Notes: a model not told the origin generated them from the letters alone. Shown: positions 44,660 to 54,056, counted from the first letter of the stretch. The stretch is DNA of 64,000 nucleotides from Porticoccaceae bacterium LTM1 (GCA_030252795.1 CP127080.1:2683501-2747500), one strand, 5' to 3'. Translations and numbers: made by a program.

Positions 44660-45019
44660 TTAAAACGCATTTTTCCATTGCTCAGTATCTATGAACCAAC
44701 GTTCCTCATAAATTTTATTATCTTCAAATTTAAAAAGTACAGACAACTGGGAACTTGAAACCTTGTCCGACTTCCACTCCAGAATCGACACAACTTCATT
44801 TTCGCCTTCCAGATTACGAAGACCAGTAATCTCGAATCCCGGCGGCAATATTTGACCAAGGGAACTTAGAGCTTCTCTAAATGGCCCCTTACCTTCAAGA
44901 ATATTATCCTGCCCAGGCATAATGAAGATCATGTTATCGGCATAGTCCTTCACCAGAGCGTCAAAATCACCAATACCCAATAAATTCCAACCATTTTGGA
45001 TAATATCTGACAATTTCAT
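44660..45019 (-). CDS. SnoaL/NTF2-like small protein
   Basis: A 119-residue cone-fold protein of the SnoaL/NTF2 type: WNLLGIGDFDALVKDYADN, GPFREALSSL and SVLFKFEDNKIYEERWF fit the fold. Such proteins are isomerases, ketosteroid-like enzymes or binding proteins; the catalytic role is not visible here. AGGAGAA lies before the ATG. It precedes the hydrolase gene by 69 bases on the same strand. Confidence 0.8.
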   Translation of the reverse strand: MKLSDIIQNGWNLLGIGDFDALVKDYADNMIFIMPGQDNILEGKGPFREALSSLGQILPPGFEITGLRNLEGENEVVSILEWKSDKVSSSQLSVLFKFEDNKIYEERWFIDTEQWKNAF

Positions 45020-45107
45020 ACCGTTCTCCTAAATTCGCTTATCATTTCGAATTGAAAAATACATAAGGAATACTAGCTATAGTTCCATCTTTAATCACTC
45101 GCAACCT

Positions 45108-47432
45108 CTAATTAATCAATCCCAGCAGCCCGTAATACTTAAGCACCACCGTTAACACAAGATAAAGCACATAACATGCCCCCAACCCCCACAAACTGGT
45201 GCGGGCGGCGATATGACCCAGTGTATGGAGCTTGGTTTTGTGGGCGAGCAGGTAGAGCAGCCAGAGGATAAACGCACCCATCCAGAATACGGTGTAACGC
45301 TCGGCAATGATGGGGCCGAGCATATTTGTGTAAACTGCCTTGCGGTCGTAATTCCAGATTACCCCGTCTTCACGCTGATGATGTGGGCCACGTGCGATTG
45401 CTTTTACTGCGTTGTTTTCTGATTGCAATTCGACTTTTTCCCAGATAAAAACGCCCTGCTCACCGTGGTGGCTGCCGAGGGATATTCCGTTAACCATCAG
45501 TTCCACTTCTGGCAAATTGGAATAGACTTTTACTTCTATTTTTTTATTGCTGCGATTCAGGTTGCGACGGTCAGTGATGTACACAAATAGCTCGTCACTC
45601 CAGTTTGCCTTATAAAAATAGAAGGCGTCCTTCTTAACTTTGCGATCATAGCTGACCAATCCTTTGTTATTGAGCCCTGCACTGTCGCCTTCCTGACGGC
45701 CAGTGGAGGTAAAGTCGAACATACTCCACACAAAGCTGCCCACCAGGTAATCCCGCACGCTGATATCGCGCCAGTTATGTTCGTGCAGGTAGGCCTGCCA
45801 ATTTTCTTCATGGTGGGCGCCACCGACAGCATAGGGCTTATCCAGCCCTTCACGGTGCTGGTTGACGCTGGCCCCGGCGCCATATTCACTGATGCCGATT
45901 GGGCGCTCAGGTAGTTTTTTGTGGGTTCGATCCAGCCAGGGACCGAGGGAATTAACAGAGCCGTAGTACCAACCGTGGTAGCGATTCCAGAATTGCAGGT
46001 CGGTTATTTGATTCAGTGGTTCTTTGACACTTTCCACAAAGGCCGCCGAGACGGTATAACGATCGGGGTCTTCCTGTTTGGCCAAACGCTGCAGCTCGCG
46101 GACAAAGTCATTTCTGCTGTCGCTGTACTTGGCACGATGGCTGTTGGGCAGTTCGTTGTAGAGGCCCCAAAATAAAACCGACGGATGGTTGTAGCGCTGG
46201 CGAATCATTTCAATCAATTGCTGGCGACCTACCTGGCGAAACTCCTCGCTATCACTGTATCCACCCACTGGGCCGATGGGGAATCCGACAAATGGAATTT
46301 CGCTCCAGGCGACAATACCAAGTTTGTCACTTAGCTCCAGACTGTGATTGCCGTGAGGATAGTGGGCAAGTCGCACCGCATTGGCACCGATCTCGTGAAT
46401 TAATTGAAAGTCCCGCTCACGCTGTTGACGAGTAAGCGCCACGGCCACACCGGGCCAGTCTTCGTGCAGTGCTACGCCATTTAACTTGAGGGGCATACCA
46501 TTCAGAAGCAGGCCCTTATCGGGGTCAACAGCTATAGAACGCAGCCCTAGTGGCTGTGTAATCCGATCAAGCAATTGGCTGCCTTCGAACAGGGATATTA
46601 CTACCAGGTAGAGGTAAGGGTTTTCCCTGCCTTGCCACAAGACGGGGTTGGCGATTGTAATGGGTAGTTCAACACTACCTGTCAGGCCCGCTGCCAGTTT
46701 TGTAGATTTGGATCCGGTGGCAACGACACGGTCAAAGCGATCAATAACTGCGGCAGAAATAGTTAACTCGCGATTTGTGGCACTGCCATTATCGAGCTTG
46801 GTGATCAGTTCCACTTCGGCTTTTGAGTCCTCCACCAACTTTTGCTGCAGGTAAACTCCGGGGCCACCGAAATCCAGCGGGGTGATATTTATCTGCTCAG
46901 TGACCAGCAGTTGTACCGGTCTCACCAACCCGCCGTAAAGGTTGTAGTCCCCTTGCAGGGGCATAATGTCAGGGTTTGCGCTGTTGTCCACTTGCACTTC
47001 AAACTGGTTTTCAGCGCCAAAAACCACATAGTCGGTGACCTCAAATACAAAGGCACTGTAGCCACCGCGGTGCTGACCTACATGTTTACCATTAACGTTT
47101 AGATCGGCGACAAAGTTAGCGGCTTCAAAACGCAGGAACAGGCGCTTACCACGATAGCCTTCGGGAATGGTATGCCACTTACGGTAAGTGCCGAGACCAC
47201 GGCGGTAAACAATACTGCGTACTTTGCCGCGGTCGGCATCCCAGGACTCTGCGCCATTCCAGCTGTGGGGAAGATTGACCTCTTCGTTGTATTCGTCGCC
47301 GTAGAGGTCTATGCAAGAGAAACTCCAGTCACGGTTAAAGTCGATGACTTCGCGTGCTGCCAGATGCTGGCAGAACAACAGCCCTATTAGGCAGAGGGCG
47401 ATGGCGAGCTTCTTTTGCTGACTGTAGGTCAT
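45108..47432 (-). CDS. Glycoside hydrolase family 2 enzyme with C-terminal membrane anchor
   Basis: A 774-residue beta-glycosidase, most like beta-galactosidase or beta-glucuronidase enzymes. A signal peptide (LAIALCLIGLLFCQHLAA) is followed by the sugar-binding jelly roll, an immunoglobulin-like domain and the TIM barrel. The acid/base Glu is near residue 426 in WGLYNELPN, the nucleophile Glu near 516 in GISEYGAGASVN. Unusually the last 62 residues hold two hydrophobic helices (VFWMGAFILWLLYLLA and GACYVLYLVLTVVLKYYG), which should fix the enzyme in the inner membrane facing the periplasm. No transporter or other sugar gene is next to it. Confidence 0.9.
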   Translation of the reverse strand: MTYSQQKKLAIALCLIGLLFCQHLAAREVIDFNRDWSFSCIDLYGDEYNEEVNLPHSWNGAESWDADRGKVRSIVYRRGLGTYRKWHTIPEGYRGKRLFLRFEAANFVADLNVNGKHVGQHRGGYSAFVFEVTDYVVFGAENQFEVQVDNSANPDIMPLQGDYNLYGGLVRPVQLLVTEQINITPLDFGGPGVYLQQKLVEDSKAEVELITKLDNGSATNRELTISAAVIDRFDRVVATGSKSTKLAAGLTGSVELPITIANPVLWQGRENPYLYLVVISLFEGSQLLDRITQPLGLRSIAVDPDKGLLLNGMPLKLNGVALHEDWPGVAVALTRQQRERDFQLIHEIGANAVRLAHYPHGNHSLELSDKLGIVAWSEIPFVGFPIGPVGGYSDSEEFRQVGRQQLIEMIRQRYNHPSVLFWGLYNELPNSHRAKYSDSRNDFVRELQRLAKQEDPDRYTVSAAFVESVKEPLNQITDLQFWNRYHGWYYGSVNSLGPWLDRTHKKLPERPIGISEYGAGASVNQHREGLDKPYAVGGAHHEENWQAYLHEHNWRDISVRDYLVGSFVWSMFDFTSTGRQEGDSAGLNNKGLVSYDRKVKKDAFYFYKANWSDELFVYITDRRNLNRSNKKIEVKVYSNLPEVELMVNGISLGSHHGEQGVFIWEKVELQSENNAVKAIARGPHHQREDGVIWNYDRKAVYTNMLGPIIAERYTVFWMGAFILWLLYLLAHKTKLHTLGHIAARTSLWGLGACYVLYLVLTVVLKYYGLLGLIN

Positions 47433-47466
47433 ACCGGTTTTTAGCCTGTTGGTGTTAATAAAGACC

Positions 47467-47533
47467 CTGGATTACTTCGTTACTCTCGTAACGACGGGTG
47501 GGGATAATTCGTCATTGCGTGGAGTAAAATGAC
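47467..47533. repeat. Degenerate GTCATTGCGAGC-family repeat
   Basis: ACTTCGTTACTCTCGTAACGAC followed by GTCATTGCGTGGAGTAAAATGAC resembles the two arms of the element at 24082-24166, decayed. It lies in the 226-base gap between the divergent GH2 gene and yejK. Confidence 0.6.
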
Positions 47534-47658
47534 GCGTCATTCGAGTGTCCTAGAATCTGCGAAACTCCTTCTAGTCACACCAATACTATTACCGTTGTAT
47601 GTGAGTCATATTTCAGGCGTTATAATCCCGGTTCATTCATCGCGACCTGATAAGAACA

Positions 47659-48699
47659 ATGCCGATTACCCACGTTATTGCCCACCACGCCCTGCGCCCC
47701 ACCCCCACCAGCGAAGCCAAGTTTGCCCAGCGCGACGACGAGTTGCCAATGGATGGCAAGGTGGAAGAGCTGCTGCGGGAGCTGAAGCGCACTTACTGCA
47801 ACCGCACTGGCAAGTTGTGGGGGCTATTCAATAATGACCTGGGCAACTACCCGTTTCCGGGCCTGCTGAAAAAGTACAGCGACGAAGGGCTGACTTTTGC
47901 CGGCTTTACCCAACAGGTCGTAAAGCAGTTCAAGCTGGAACTGGAGAAAGACGACGCAGTGGTAGACGCGCACTTACTGATGTTTCAGGAGAAACTGGCA
48001 GAAGCGGACTACATCTACCTGTTCATGGTCGATCACGACGAGGCGCTCTATATCGATGGCGACCTTTCGATCAAAAGCACCTGGAATATTGGCAGCCTGA
48101 TGCTGGGTGCACGGGTAAACCTGTGTGAGTGGCAGGCCGGCGGCAGCAACTATCTGTCCCTGCTGCGGCTGCGTGGTGAGAAGGCATTGACCGACGCGTT
48201 TTTCAATCTGGTGGCTTACGACGACCCACAGATTGACCTGATTGCCGACACCAGCCAATTCCTGGACGCAGTGGACTCCTACAGCAAGACACTACCAGAA
48301 GAAAAGGCTCAGGAAACCCGCCACAAAGTAGTGGATTATTGCATTGAGCAGGATAAAAACGCGGAACCGGTGGTATTTGAAAAACTTTCCAAGGCACTCA
48401 ACGAAGAAAAGCCCCAGGAATTTGTCGAGTTTATTGAAAAGGCCTACGAAGAGAGCAAAAGCTTTGAGGAGAGAGCTGAGAAGCAGCCGCCGAAAAAAGA
48501 GATTATTCCGCACCGGGGCCGCCTTAAACAGTATCTGCGCTTAAGTGGCCGCGACCCGGAAATAAGCATCAGCTTTAATGCCGACTGCATCGGTAACAGT
48601 ATTGAGTATGATCATGAAAATGATGTGCTTACCCTCAAAAAGCTGCCCAAAGCACTGCGCTCAAAACTGCTGGAGCACCTGCGCGGACAGGAAGGGTAA
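47659..48699 (+). CDS. yejK: Nucleoid-associated protein YejK (NdpA)
   Basis: A 346-residue cytoplasmic protein of the 37-kDa nucleoid-associated family. Recognisable parts are FFNLVAYDDPQIDLIADTSQ-like central text, a charged helix EKAYEESKSFEERAE, and the C-terminal FNADCIGNSIEYDHENDVLT followed by LKKLPKALRSKL. The molecular role is poorly known. No operon partner: divergent from the GH2 gene and 95 bases before iorA. Confidence 0.92.
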   Translation: MPITHVIAHHALRPTPTSEAKFAQRDDELPMDGKVEELLRELKRTYCNRTGKLWGLFNNDLGNYPFPGLLKKYSDEGLTFAGFTQQVVKQFKLELEKDDAVVDAHLLMFQEKLAEADYIYLFMVDHDEALYIDGDLSIKSTWNIGSLMLGARVNLCEWQAGGSNYLSLLRLRGEKALTDAFFNLVAYDDPQIDLIADTSQFLDAVDSYSKTLPEEKAQETRHKVVDYCIEQDKNAEPVVFEKLSKALNEEKPQEFVEFIEKAYEESKSFEERAEKQPPKKEIIPHRGRLKQYLRLSGRDPEISISFNADCIGNSIEYDHENDVLTLKKLPKALRSKLLEHLRGQEG

Positions 48700-48762
48700 C
48701 GCCACCTTTACGGTTTTTTACATTTACAAGCTGGTTTCAAATCGACCCTGCTCCTAGTATTG

Positions 48763-48789
48763 ACCCCTGACACTAATAATTTCAGGGGT
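48763..48789 (+). promoter_or_regulatory. Hairpin covering the iorA ribosome binding site
   Basis: ACCCCTGA (48763-48770) and TCAGGGGT (48782-48789) are perfectly complementary with an 11-base loop. The AGGGG ribosome site of iorA (48784-48788) lies in the right arm, so folding would hide it. It could equally be a DNA operator. Confidence 0.55.
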
Positions 48790-48794
48790 AGATC

Positions 48795-49262
48795 ATGGCA
48801 ATTGAATTGACCATCAATGGTAAGCCGGTTCAGGTCGCGGACGAGCCTGATACGCCGTTATTGTGGGTAATCAGAGACTCCCTGGGGCTTACCGGCACCA
48901 AATTCGGTTGTGGTATGGCTCAATGCGGTGCCTGTACGGTTCACCTCAACGGCAGCGCAATTCGTTCCTGCATAACACCAGTTTCCGCAGTCGCAGGACA
49001 ATCCATTACCACCATTGAAGGTGTTTCCGAGAATGGGCTGACTCCTGTTCAACAAGCCTGGATCGAAGAGGATGTCGCCCAATGCGGTTACTGCCAGTCC
49101 GGGCAGATTATGTCCGCCACTGCACTACTCGCCTACAACGCCGCCCCTACTGACAAAGATATCGATGACGCCATGATGGGCAACATCTGCCGTTGTGGCA
49201 GCTATCCGCGCATCAAAAAAGCGATTCACCGTGCCGCCGAGCTGGCACGGGAGGTGAAGTAA
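48795..49262 (+). CDS. iorA: Isoquinoline 1-oxidoreductase-type small subunit ([2Fe-2S])
   Basis: A 155-residue small subunit of a molybdenum hydroxylase. The N-terminal plant-type [2Fe-2S] domain has [14 protein letters not shown] and a further cysteine in IRSC; the C-terminal four-helix [2Fe-2S] domain has [10 protein letters not shown] and [12 protein letters not shown]. It carries electrons away from the molybdopterin subunit next door. IorA is the closest named match; the actual substrate (N-heterocycle or aldehyde) cannot be told from sequence. The stop overlaps the iorB start by one base. Confidence 0.9.
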   Translation: MAIELTINGKPVQVADEPDTPLLWVIRDSLGLTGTKFGCGMAQCGACTVHLNGSAIRSCITPVSAVAGQSITTIEGVSENGLTPVQQAWIEEDVAQCGYCQSGQIMSATALLAYNAAPTDKDIDDAMMGNICRCGSYPRIKKAIHRAAELAREVK

Positions 49263-51319
49263 TGGATATTTCACGTCGCGGATTTTTGAAAGGCTCCACA
49301 GCCGGTGGCGCACTGTTAACCCTGGGCTTTCATCTCAGCAGCAAGGCCCAAGCGCAGCAAAACGATGAGCAAACCAAAGGTGAGTTTGAGGTCAATGCCT
49401 ACATTCGTATCTCAGCTGATAACCGCATCACCCTGATCACCAACAAATCGGAAATGGGCCAGGGTTCACACACCGCCATACCGATGTTGCTGGCAGAAGA
49501 GCTAGACGCCGATTGGCAGGCCATTAAGGTCGAACAGGTATCGCTGCCCAACAGTGACTTTCGATTTATCGGCACTGCAGGCTCCAGCAGTATCTCCAGA
49601 GGTTTTATGTCGGTACGCCAGGCCGGTGCTAACGCCCGCGCCCTTTTAATTGCAGCCGCCGCCAAAGAATGGAATGTACCAGCGGATTCGCTGCGCACCG
49701 AAACCAGCCATGTGATCAACCCCGTCAATGGCAAACGTCTCCCATATGGCGACTTACTGACAACAGCCGCCACATTGCCAATACCCGGTGATGCACCATT
49801 GAAGGCACCGGCAGATTTTAAGCTGCTGGGTAAAGACGTTAAACGCACCGAAGCCAAAGAGAAGGTCACCGGCAAAGCCAACTTCGGCATTGATGCCCAA
49901 CTGCCCGGTATGCACTATGCGGTGGTTGCACGGGCACCAGTGTTTGGCGCTACGCTGAAATCCGTAGATGACAACGCAGCCAAGAATGTAAAAGGCGTTG
50001 TGAAAATCAAAACCATTCCCTCCGGTGTCGCGGTTATTGCCACCAGCTTCTGGCAAGCCAAAAAGGGCCGCGACGCCTTGAAGTTGGAGTGGGATATAAA
50101 CGACTGGGCCGATCAATCTACCGAGGACCTGCAAGAAACCTATCGCAGTGAAGCCCAGCAACCCGGCAGCCGCGCCCGCAGAACTGGCGACCCGGCAACT
50201 GCTATAGCAAACGCCAGCCAGGTACTGGAAATGGTCTATGAGGTTCCTTACCTGGCCCACGCGCCGATGGAGCCACTTAACTGCACAATCCACGACAAGG
50301 GCGACAGCGCAGAAATTTGGGTTGGCAGCCAACTGCCCACCGCCGACCAAACCAAGGCCGCACAGATTCTGGGCCACAGCCCGGATAAGATAACCCTCAA
50401 CCTGGCATTTTTGGGGGGCGGCTTTGGTCGTCGCGGAGCTTCCGACTTTGTTAAGGAAGCCGCCCATGTTGCCAAAAGCGAGCCATGGCCAGTCAAAACA
50501 CTGTGGACCAGGGAAGATGATATTCAAGGCGGCTTCTACCGGCCTATGATGACCCATAAAACCCGTCTGGCACTGGATGACAACGGCAACTTAAACGCCT
50601 TTGAAAGCATTGCCGCCGGTCAGGGTGGTGGCGTTGGCAGTATTGCCTACTCTGTACCCAATACCCTGTTTGATACAAAACCCCAACAAGCGCCGGTACA
50701 GACCCACTGGTGGCGCTCGGTGAATAACTCATTTCAGGCGTTTGTCGTTGAATCCGCTCTGGATGAAGCGGCACAGACAGCCGGCATTGATCCATTCAGT
50801 TACCGTCGCAGCCTACTCGCCACCGAGCCCAGAATGCTGGCGCTGCTGGACAAGGTGAAAGAGATGTCGGACTGGGATCGCAAGAGACCGGAAAATACCG
50901 GATTGGGCGTGGCGATTCACGCCTCTTTTGGCAGTATCGTTGCCGAGGTAGCGGAAGTGACTGTTAAGGGTACTGACATTGCCGTGAACAAGGTCTGGTG
51001 TGCCGTAGATTGTGGCTTTGCAGTAAACCCTCTCAATGTTCGGGCACAAATGGAAAGCGCCATTATCTACGGATTGAGTGCAGCGCTGTTTGGTGAGATC
51101 ACCTTTAAGGGTGGCAAGGTACAGCAGTCCAATTTCCACGACTACCAGGTTGTGCGAATGTCTCATTGCCCCGACATTGAGGTCGCCATTATCAATAACG
51201 GCGAAAGCATCGGTGGTATTGGCGAGCCCGGACTGCCACCCATTGCACCGGCGGTAGCCAATGCAGTATTTGCCGCCACCGGCAAACGACTGCGTCAACT
51301 GCCACTTACTATCAGCTGA
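49262..51319 (+). CDS. iorB: Isoquinoline 1-oxidoreductase-type molybdopterin subunit
   Basis: A 685-residue large subunit of the xanthine oxidase family with a Tat signal (SRRGFLKGS and a hydrophobic stretch to about residue 32), placing the enzyme in the periplasm. The cofactor-binding parts include SEMGQGSHTAIPMLLAEELD, FLGGGFGRRGASDFVKEA and GGIGEPGLPPIAPAV, the last with the catalytic Glu. The length is somewhat below that of the classic IorB. No cytochrome subunit or chaperone gene follows; a terminator stands 22 bases after the stop. Confidence 0.9.
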   Translation: MDISRRGFLKGSTAGGALLTLGFHLSSKAQAQQNDEQTKGEFEVNAYIRISADNRITLITNKSEMGQGSHTAIPMLLAEELDADWQAIKVEQVSLPNSDFRFIGTAGSSSISRGFMSVRQAGANARALLIAAAAKEWNVPADSLRTETSHVINPVNGKRLPYGDLLTTAATLPIPGDAPLKAPADFKLLGKDVKRTEAKEKVTGKANFGIDAQLPGMHYAVVARAPVFGATLKSVDDNAAKNVKGVVKIKTIPSGVAVIATSFWQAKKGRDALKLEWDINDWADQSTEDLQETYRSEAQQPGSRARRTGDPATAIANASQVLEMVYEVPYLAHAPMEPLNCTIHDKGDSAEIWVGSQLPTADQTKAAQILGHSPDKITLNLAFLGGGFGRRGASDFVKEAAHVAKSEPWPVKTLWTREDDIQGGFYRPMMTHKTRLALDDNGNLNAFESIAAGQGGGVGSIAYSVPNTLFDTKPQQAPVQTHWWRSVNNSFQAFVVESALDEAAQTAGIDPFSYRRSLLATEPRMLALLDKVKEMSDWDRKRPENTGLGVAIHASFGSIVAEVAEVTVKGTDIAVNKVWCAVDCGFAVNPLNVRAQMESAIIYGLSAALFGEITFKGGKVQQSNFHDYQVVRMSHCPDIEVAIINNGESIGGIGEPGLPPIAPAVANAVFAATGKRLRQLPLTIS

Positions 51320-51340
51320 TATTAAGTGGCAGCTGACAGT

Positions 51341-51368
51341 AAAAAGGGGAGCCATTGGCTCCCCTTTT
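51341..51368. terminator. Bidirectional terminator between iorB and the convergent gene
   Basis: AAAAGGGGAGCC and GGCTCCCCTTTT form a perfect 12-base stem with loop ATT, flanked by A and T runs. Confidence 0.9.
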
Positions 51369-51387
51369 AATTCTCGATACTGACCGA

Positions 51388-51930
51388 TTACATTCGGTCT
51401 TCAAACTGTTTCGGGTCAACGTAAAACAGTCTTACCGTCACTTCACCCGGAGTTCCCATATCAATCGCCATCATGATGGTATTGAGCTGGTTGTTTACAG
51501 AGTATCCACCGGCAAAGCCGACCAGCACACCACCACTGTTATTGGTGCGCAGGTTCAGGTCTGCTTTCAACTTCAGAGTACTGGCAATACGCTCCAGTAG
51601 ACTGCCCAACGCCGGACGAAACACATCAAAGTTGAATCCCGGGCCTACAAACTCACGGTGATCCAGGGCAATTTTAAGCTTCAGCTTGATCTTTTCACCC
51701 AGGGTGACTTCACCCAACTGGGGCTTTTCACCTTTTTTCATCTGCTGAAACAGCTCTTTGGATTTCTCCTTGGGCAGTTTGAAGAATGCCTGACTCAGTA
51801 CACCGCCGCACAGGTCCAGTAACTTTGGAAAGTTCAAGGTTGGCTTGCCGGGCTGCTCTGGAGCTGTCGCCGGTTTCACACCCTCATCCATATCGTACAG
51901 GTTGGTTTTGCTCTCGGAATTGTTACTCAT
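51388..51930 (-). CDS. Conserved hypothetical protein, soluble
   Basis: A 180-residue protein I do not recognise. It starts with a polar, Pro-rich 35-residue segment, then a helical part (LLDLCGGVLSQAFFKLPKEK and a Lys-rich turn), then probable beta structure with GVLVGFAGGYSVNNQ and VTVRLFYVDPKQFEDRM. No signal peptide or membrane helix. ATG 51930 has AGGAAG upstream. It stands alone between iorB and fklB; no function can be inferred. Confidence 0.7.
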   Translation of the reverse strand: MSNNSESKTNLYDMDEGVKPATAPEQPGKPTLNFPKLLDLCGGVLSQAFFKLPKEKSKELFQQMKKGEKPQLGEVTLGEKIKLKLKIALDHREFVGPGFNFDVFRPALGSLLERIASTLKLKADLNLRTNNSGGVLVGFAGGYSVNNQLNTIMMAIDMGTPGEVTVRLFYVDPKQFEDRM

Positions 51931-52125
51931 AATTCTACTTCCTGATACATCATTACCACGGCGCGTTCATTGTCTATGTTGTTAGCGCCCCTCCAAAGTC
52001 GCCAAGATTGCCACGTCTGGCCCGTTACCGCAATCACCGGTTGAAGTTGTCTTTTTAGCCCCCATATAGGCTGTTCATGCCGTTGAATTGGCGGCAAAAA
52101 GTTATCAAACAATATGAGGTGCCCC

Positions 52126-52758
52126 ATGGCATTTGAAACACAGATCGAGAAAATCAGCTACGCCATCGGCACCGACATTGGCCGTCAACTGCAGTCCCAG
52201 GAGCTGGAATTGGACGCCGCTGCTTTGAGTGCTGCAATCTGCGACACCCTCAACGGTGCAGAGCCACAACTTTCCGGCGAAGAGATCAACGCCGCCATGA
52301 CCGCACTGATGGAACAGCAACAGGCCAAGCAGCAACGCGCTGCAGAAGCCGCCGCCGCTGCTGGTGAAGAAAACCGCAAAGCCGGTGAAGCGTTCCTGGC
52401 TGAAAACGCCCAGCGCGACGAGGTTGTAGTACTTGAGAGTGGCCTGCAATACGAAATCATCACCGAAGGCACGGGCGACAAGCCTGGGCGTGACAGCACC
52501 GTGGAAGTTCACTACGCGGGCACCCTGATCAACGGTAACGAGTTTGACAGCTCCATCAAACGTGGCCAGCCAGCCAGCTTTGGTGTAACCCAGGTTATCG
52601 CCGGCTGGACCGAAGGCCTGCAGCTGATGCCGGAAGGCTCCAAGTGGCGTTTCTTTATCCCGGCTGACCTGGCTTACGGTGACCGCGCCATGGGTCCACA
52701 CCTGCCAGCTGGCTCCACACTGATTTTTGAAGTAGAGCTTCTGAAAGCTAACATCTAA
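52126..52758 (+). CDS. fklB: FKBP-type peptidyl-prolyl isomerase FklB
   Basis: A 210-residue two-domain isomerase that speeds proline isomerisation in folding proteins. The N-terminal dimerisation domain is helical with an Ala/Gln/Glu-rich arm; the C-terminal FKBP domain shows VEVHYAGTLINGNEFDSS, VIAGWTEGLQLMPEGSKW and IPADLAYGDRA. No signal peptide, so cytoplasmic like FklB. ATG 52126 has GAGGTG upstream; the in-frame ATG at 52114 lacks a site. Confidence 0.93.
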   Translation: MAFETQIEKISYAIGTDIGRQLQSQELELDAAALSAAICDTLNGAEPQLSGEEINAAMTALMEQQQAKQQRAAEAAAAAGEENRKAGEAFLAENAQRDEVVVLESGLQYEIITEGTGDKPGRDSTVEVHYAGTLINGNEFDSSIKRGQPASFGVTQVIAGWTEGLQLMPEGSKWRFFIPADLAYGDRAMGPHLPAGSTLIFEVELLKANI

Positions 52759-52783
52759 AACCAGTATTCGTTAGCTGGAATGT

Positions 52784-52816
52784 ACAGGCTCTGATACCAT
52801 TCAGGGCCTGTTTTAT
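52784..52816 (+). terminator. Terminator after fklB
   Basis: ACAGGCTCTGA and TCAGGGCCTGT pair with one mismatch around a 6-base loop, followed by TTTATTTT. Confidence 0.78.
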
Positions 52817-52835
52817 TTTGTCTGAAGGAAATCTA

Positions 52836-53279
52836 ATGGCTACTGAAATCAAAGCCTGTGGTGTCGAAATCAAGAACAACGAAGTGCTGATTTGCCCGCT
52901 GGTAAAAAGCGGCGAACTGTTCACCGTTCCGGATCTGCGCCAGCAGCGCTTGCAAGTTAACAATGCGGATGATCAAAGCCAGATTCAGGCGTTCCAGCGC
53001 ACCTTCAGTAAACTGATGAAAGATTACGGCATCACCCAGGTTGCCATTCGCTCGCGCCCCCAGAAAGGTAAATTTGCCGGCGGCGCAGTGGGTTTTAAGC
53101 TGGAAGCAGCCATTCAGTTGATTGATGGGCTGACTGTGACGCTACTCACCAACACCCAGATCAATGAACAGCTGAAGCACACCCCACTGTTTATCGACTT
53201 TGCCGAAACCGGGCTGAAAAAGTTTCTGGAGCCGGCTTTTACCACTGTGTTTGCTGCATTGAGCAAGAAAAACGGCTGA
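52836..53279 (+). CDS. DUF3010 family protein
   Basis: A 147-residue cytoplasmic protein of unknown function. ACGVEIKNNEVLICPLVKSG and KGKFAGGAVGFKLEAAIQLI match the DUF3010 family as I know it from marine gammaproteobacteria; the fold may be RNase H-like. The ATG at 52836 has AAGGAAA upstream; the frame is open to 52818. Follows fklB by 77 bases behind a terminator. Confidence 0.78.
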   Translation: MATEIKACGVEIKNNEVLICPLVKSGELFTVPDLRQQRLQVNNADDQSQIQAFQRTFSKLMKDYGITQVAIRSRPQKGKFAGGAVGFKLEAAIQLIDGLTVTLLTNTQINEQLKHTPLFIDFAETGLKKFLEPAFTTVFAALSKKNG

Positions 53280-53300
53280 TCAACCAGTTTCAACAACCTG

Positions 53301-53555
53301 TTAACGGGTGGCCTCCTCCAGCTGCCCTATCAATCTAATCGCCTCTTCGCGAGACTCACCACACACATACTCTGCTGGCAAAAAGTGACGACAGGTATCC
53401 GGGTACTGCTCGGTATCCCAGATTTTGCACTGGCGAGTATCGGCATCGAGATTCACACAAATAACACCGGCAGGCTTACCTTTAGGCATGCCCGGCAACG
53501 GGTGATTGATTGATGGCGCAATACAGCAGGCGCCACAATTGGGTCGGCAGTTCAA
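53301..53555 (-). CDS. YkgJ family cysteine cluster protein
   Basis: An 84-residue protein with a dense cysteine cluster: CRPNCGACC at the start, VICVNLD, CKIW and DTCRHF. This is the YkgJ/UPF0153 family, thought to bind zinc or an iron-sulfur cluster. It starts with TTG at 53555 (AGGA upstream); no in-frame ATG or GTG gives the family N terminus MNCRP, so the TTG is well supported. Convergent with the DUF3010 gene. Confidence 0.88.
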   Translation of the reverse strand: MNCRPNCGACCIAPSINHPLPGMPKGKPAGVICVNLDADTRQCKIWDTEQYPDTCRHFLPAEYVCGESREEAIRLIGQLEEATR

Positions 53556-53673
53556 ATCTGGATTCCTGAGGCGTCACTATTGGGCCAGGCTCAATTTTCG
53601 CACACGCTAACCCCGCAGACTAAAACAGCCTGCAGGGCGATGTGCGCAACAAATGATTTATACAGTCGCCAGA

Positions 53674-53883
53674 TCAGGCAACCGGATTCACATTTTCCGC
53701 TTGCGGCCCTTTTTGGCCCTGCACCACATCCATAGTGACCTTCTGGCCTTCGGCAAGCGAGCGTCGACCGCTGCCGCTAATAGCGCTGAAGTGAACAAAA
53801 ACATCCGGGCCACCTTCCTGCGCTATGAAACCAAAACCTTTTTCGTCGTTAAACCACTTAACCGTGCCTGTTACCTGTGACAT
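53674..53883 (-). CDS. CspA-family cold shock protein
   Basis: A 69-residue single-domain nucleic acid chaperone with RNP1 KGFGFIAQ and RNP2 DVFVHFSAI, and the typical GTVKWFNDE start. It melts RNA structure and is often cold-induced. The ATG at 53883 has AAGGCAAGG upstream; the frame is open to 53943, which is probably leader RNA, long leaders being common in this family. About 110 bases separate it from the LplT-Aas gene on the same strand. Confidence 0.96.
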   Translation of the reverse strand: MSQVTGTVKWFNDEKGFGFIAQEGGPDVFVHFSAISGSGRRSLAEGQKVTMDVVQGQKGPQAENVNPVA

Positions 53884-54056
53884 ACCTTGCCTTTCTTTGT
53901 TGCTGAAAACTTTACCATTCTCAGTGTAGTTGATAATTGCCAATTGTTTTGGCGAAACAGCATTATAGAAAGGCAGTATTAAAGAAAAATGTTATCTATA
54001 TAACAGTGTTGACGGCCATTTCAGTAACGAACTAACCGTCAATCACTCGAATAAAA

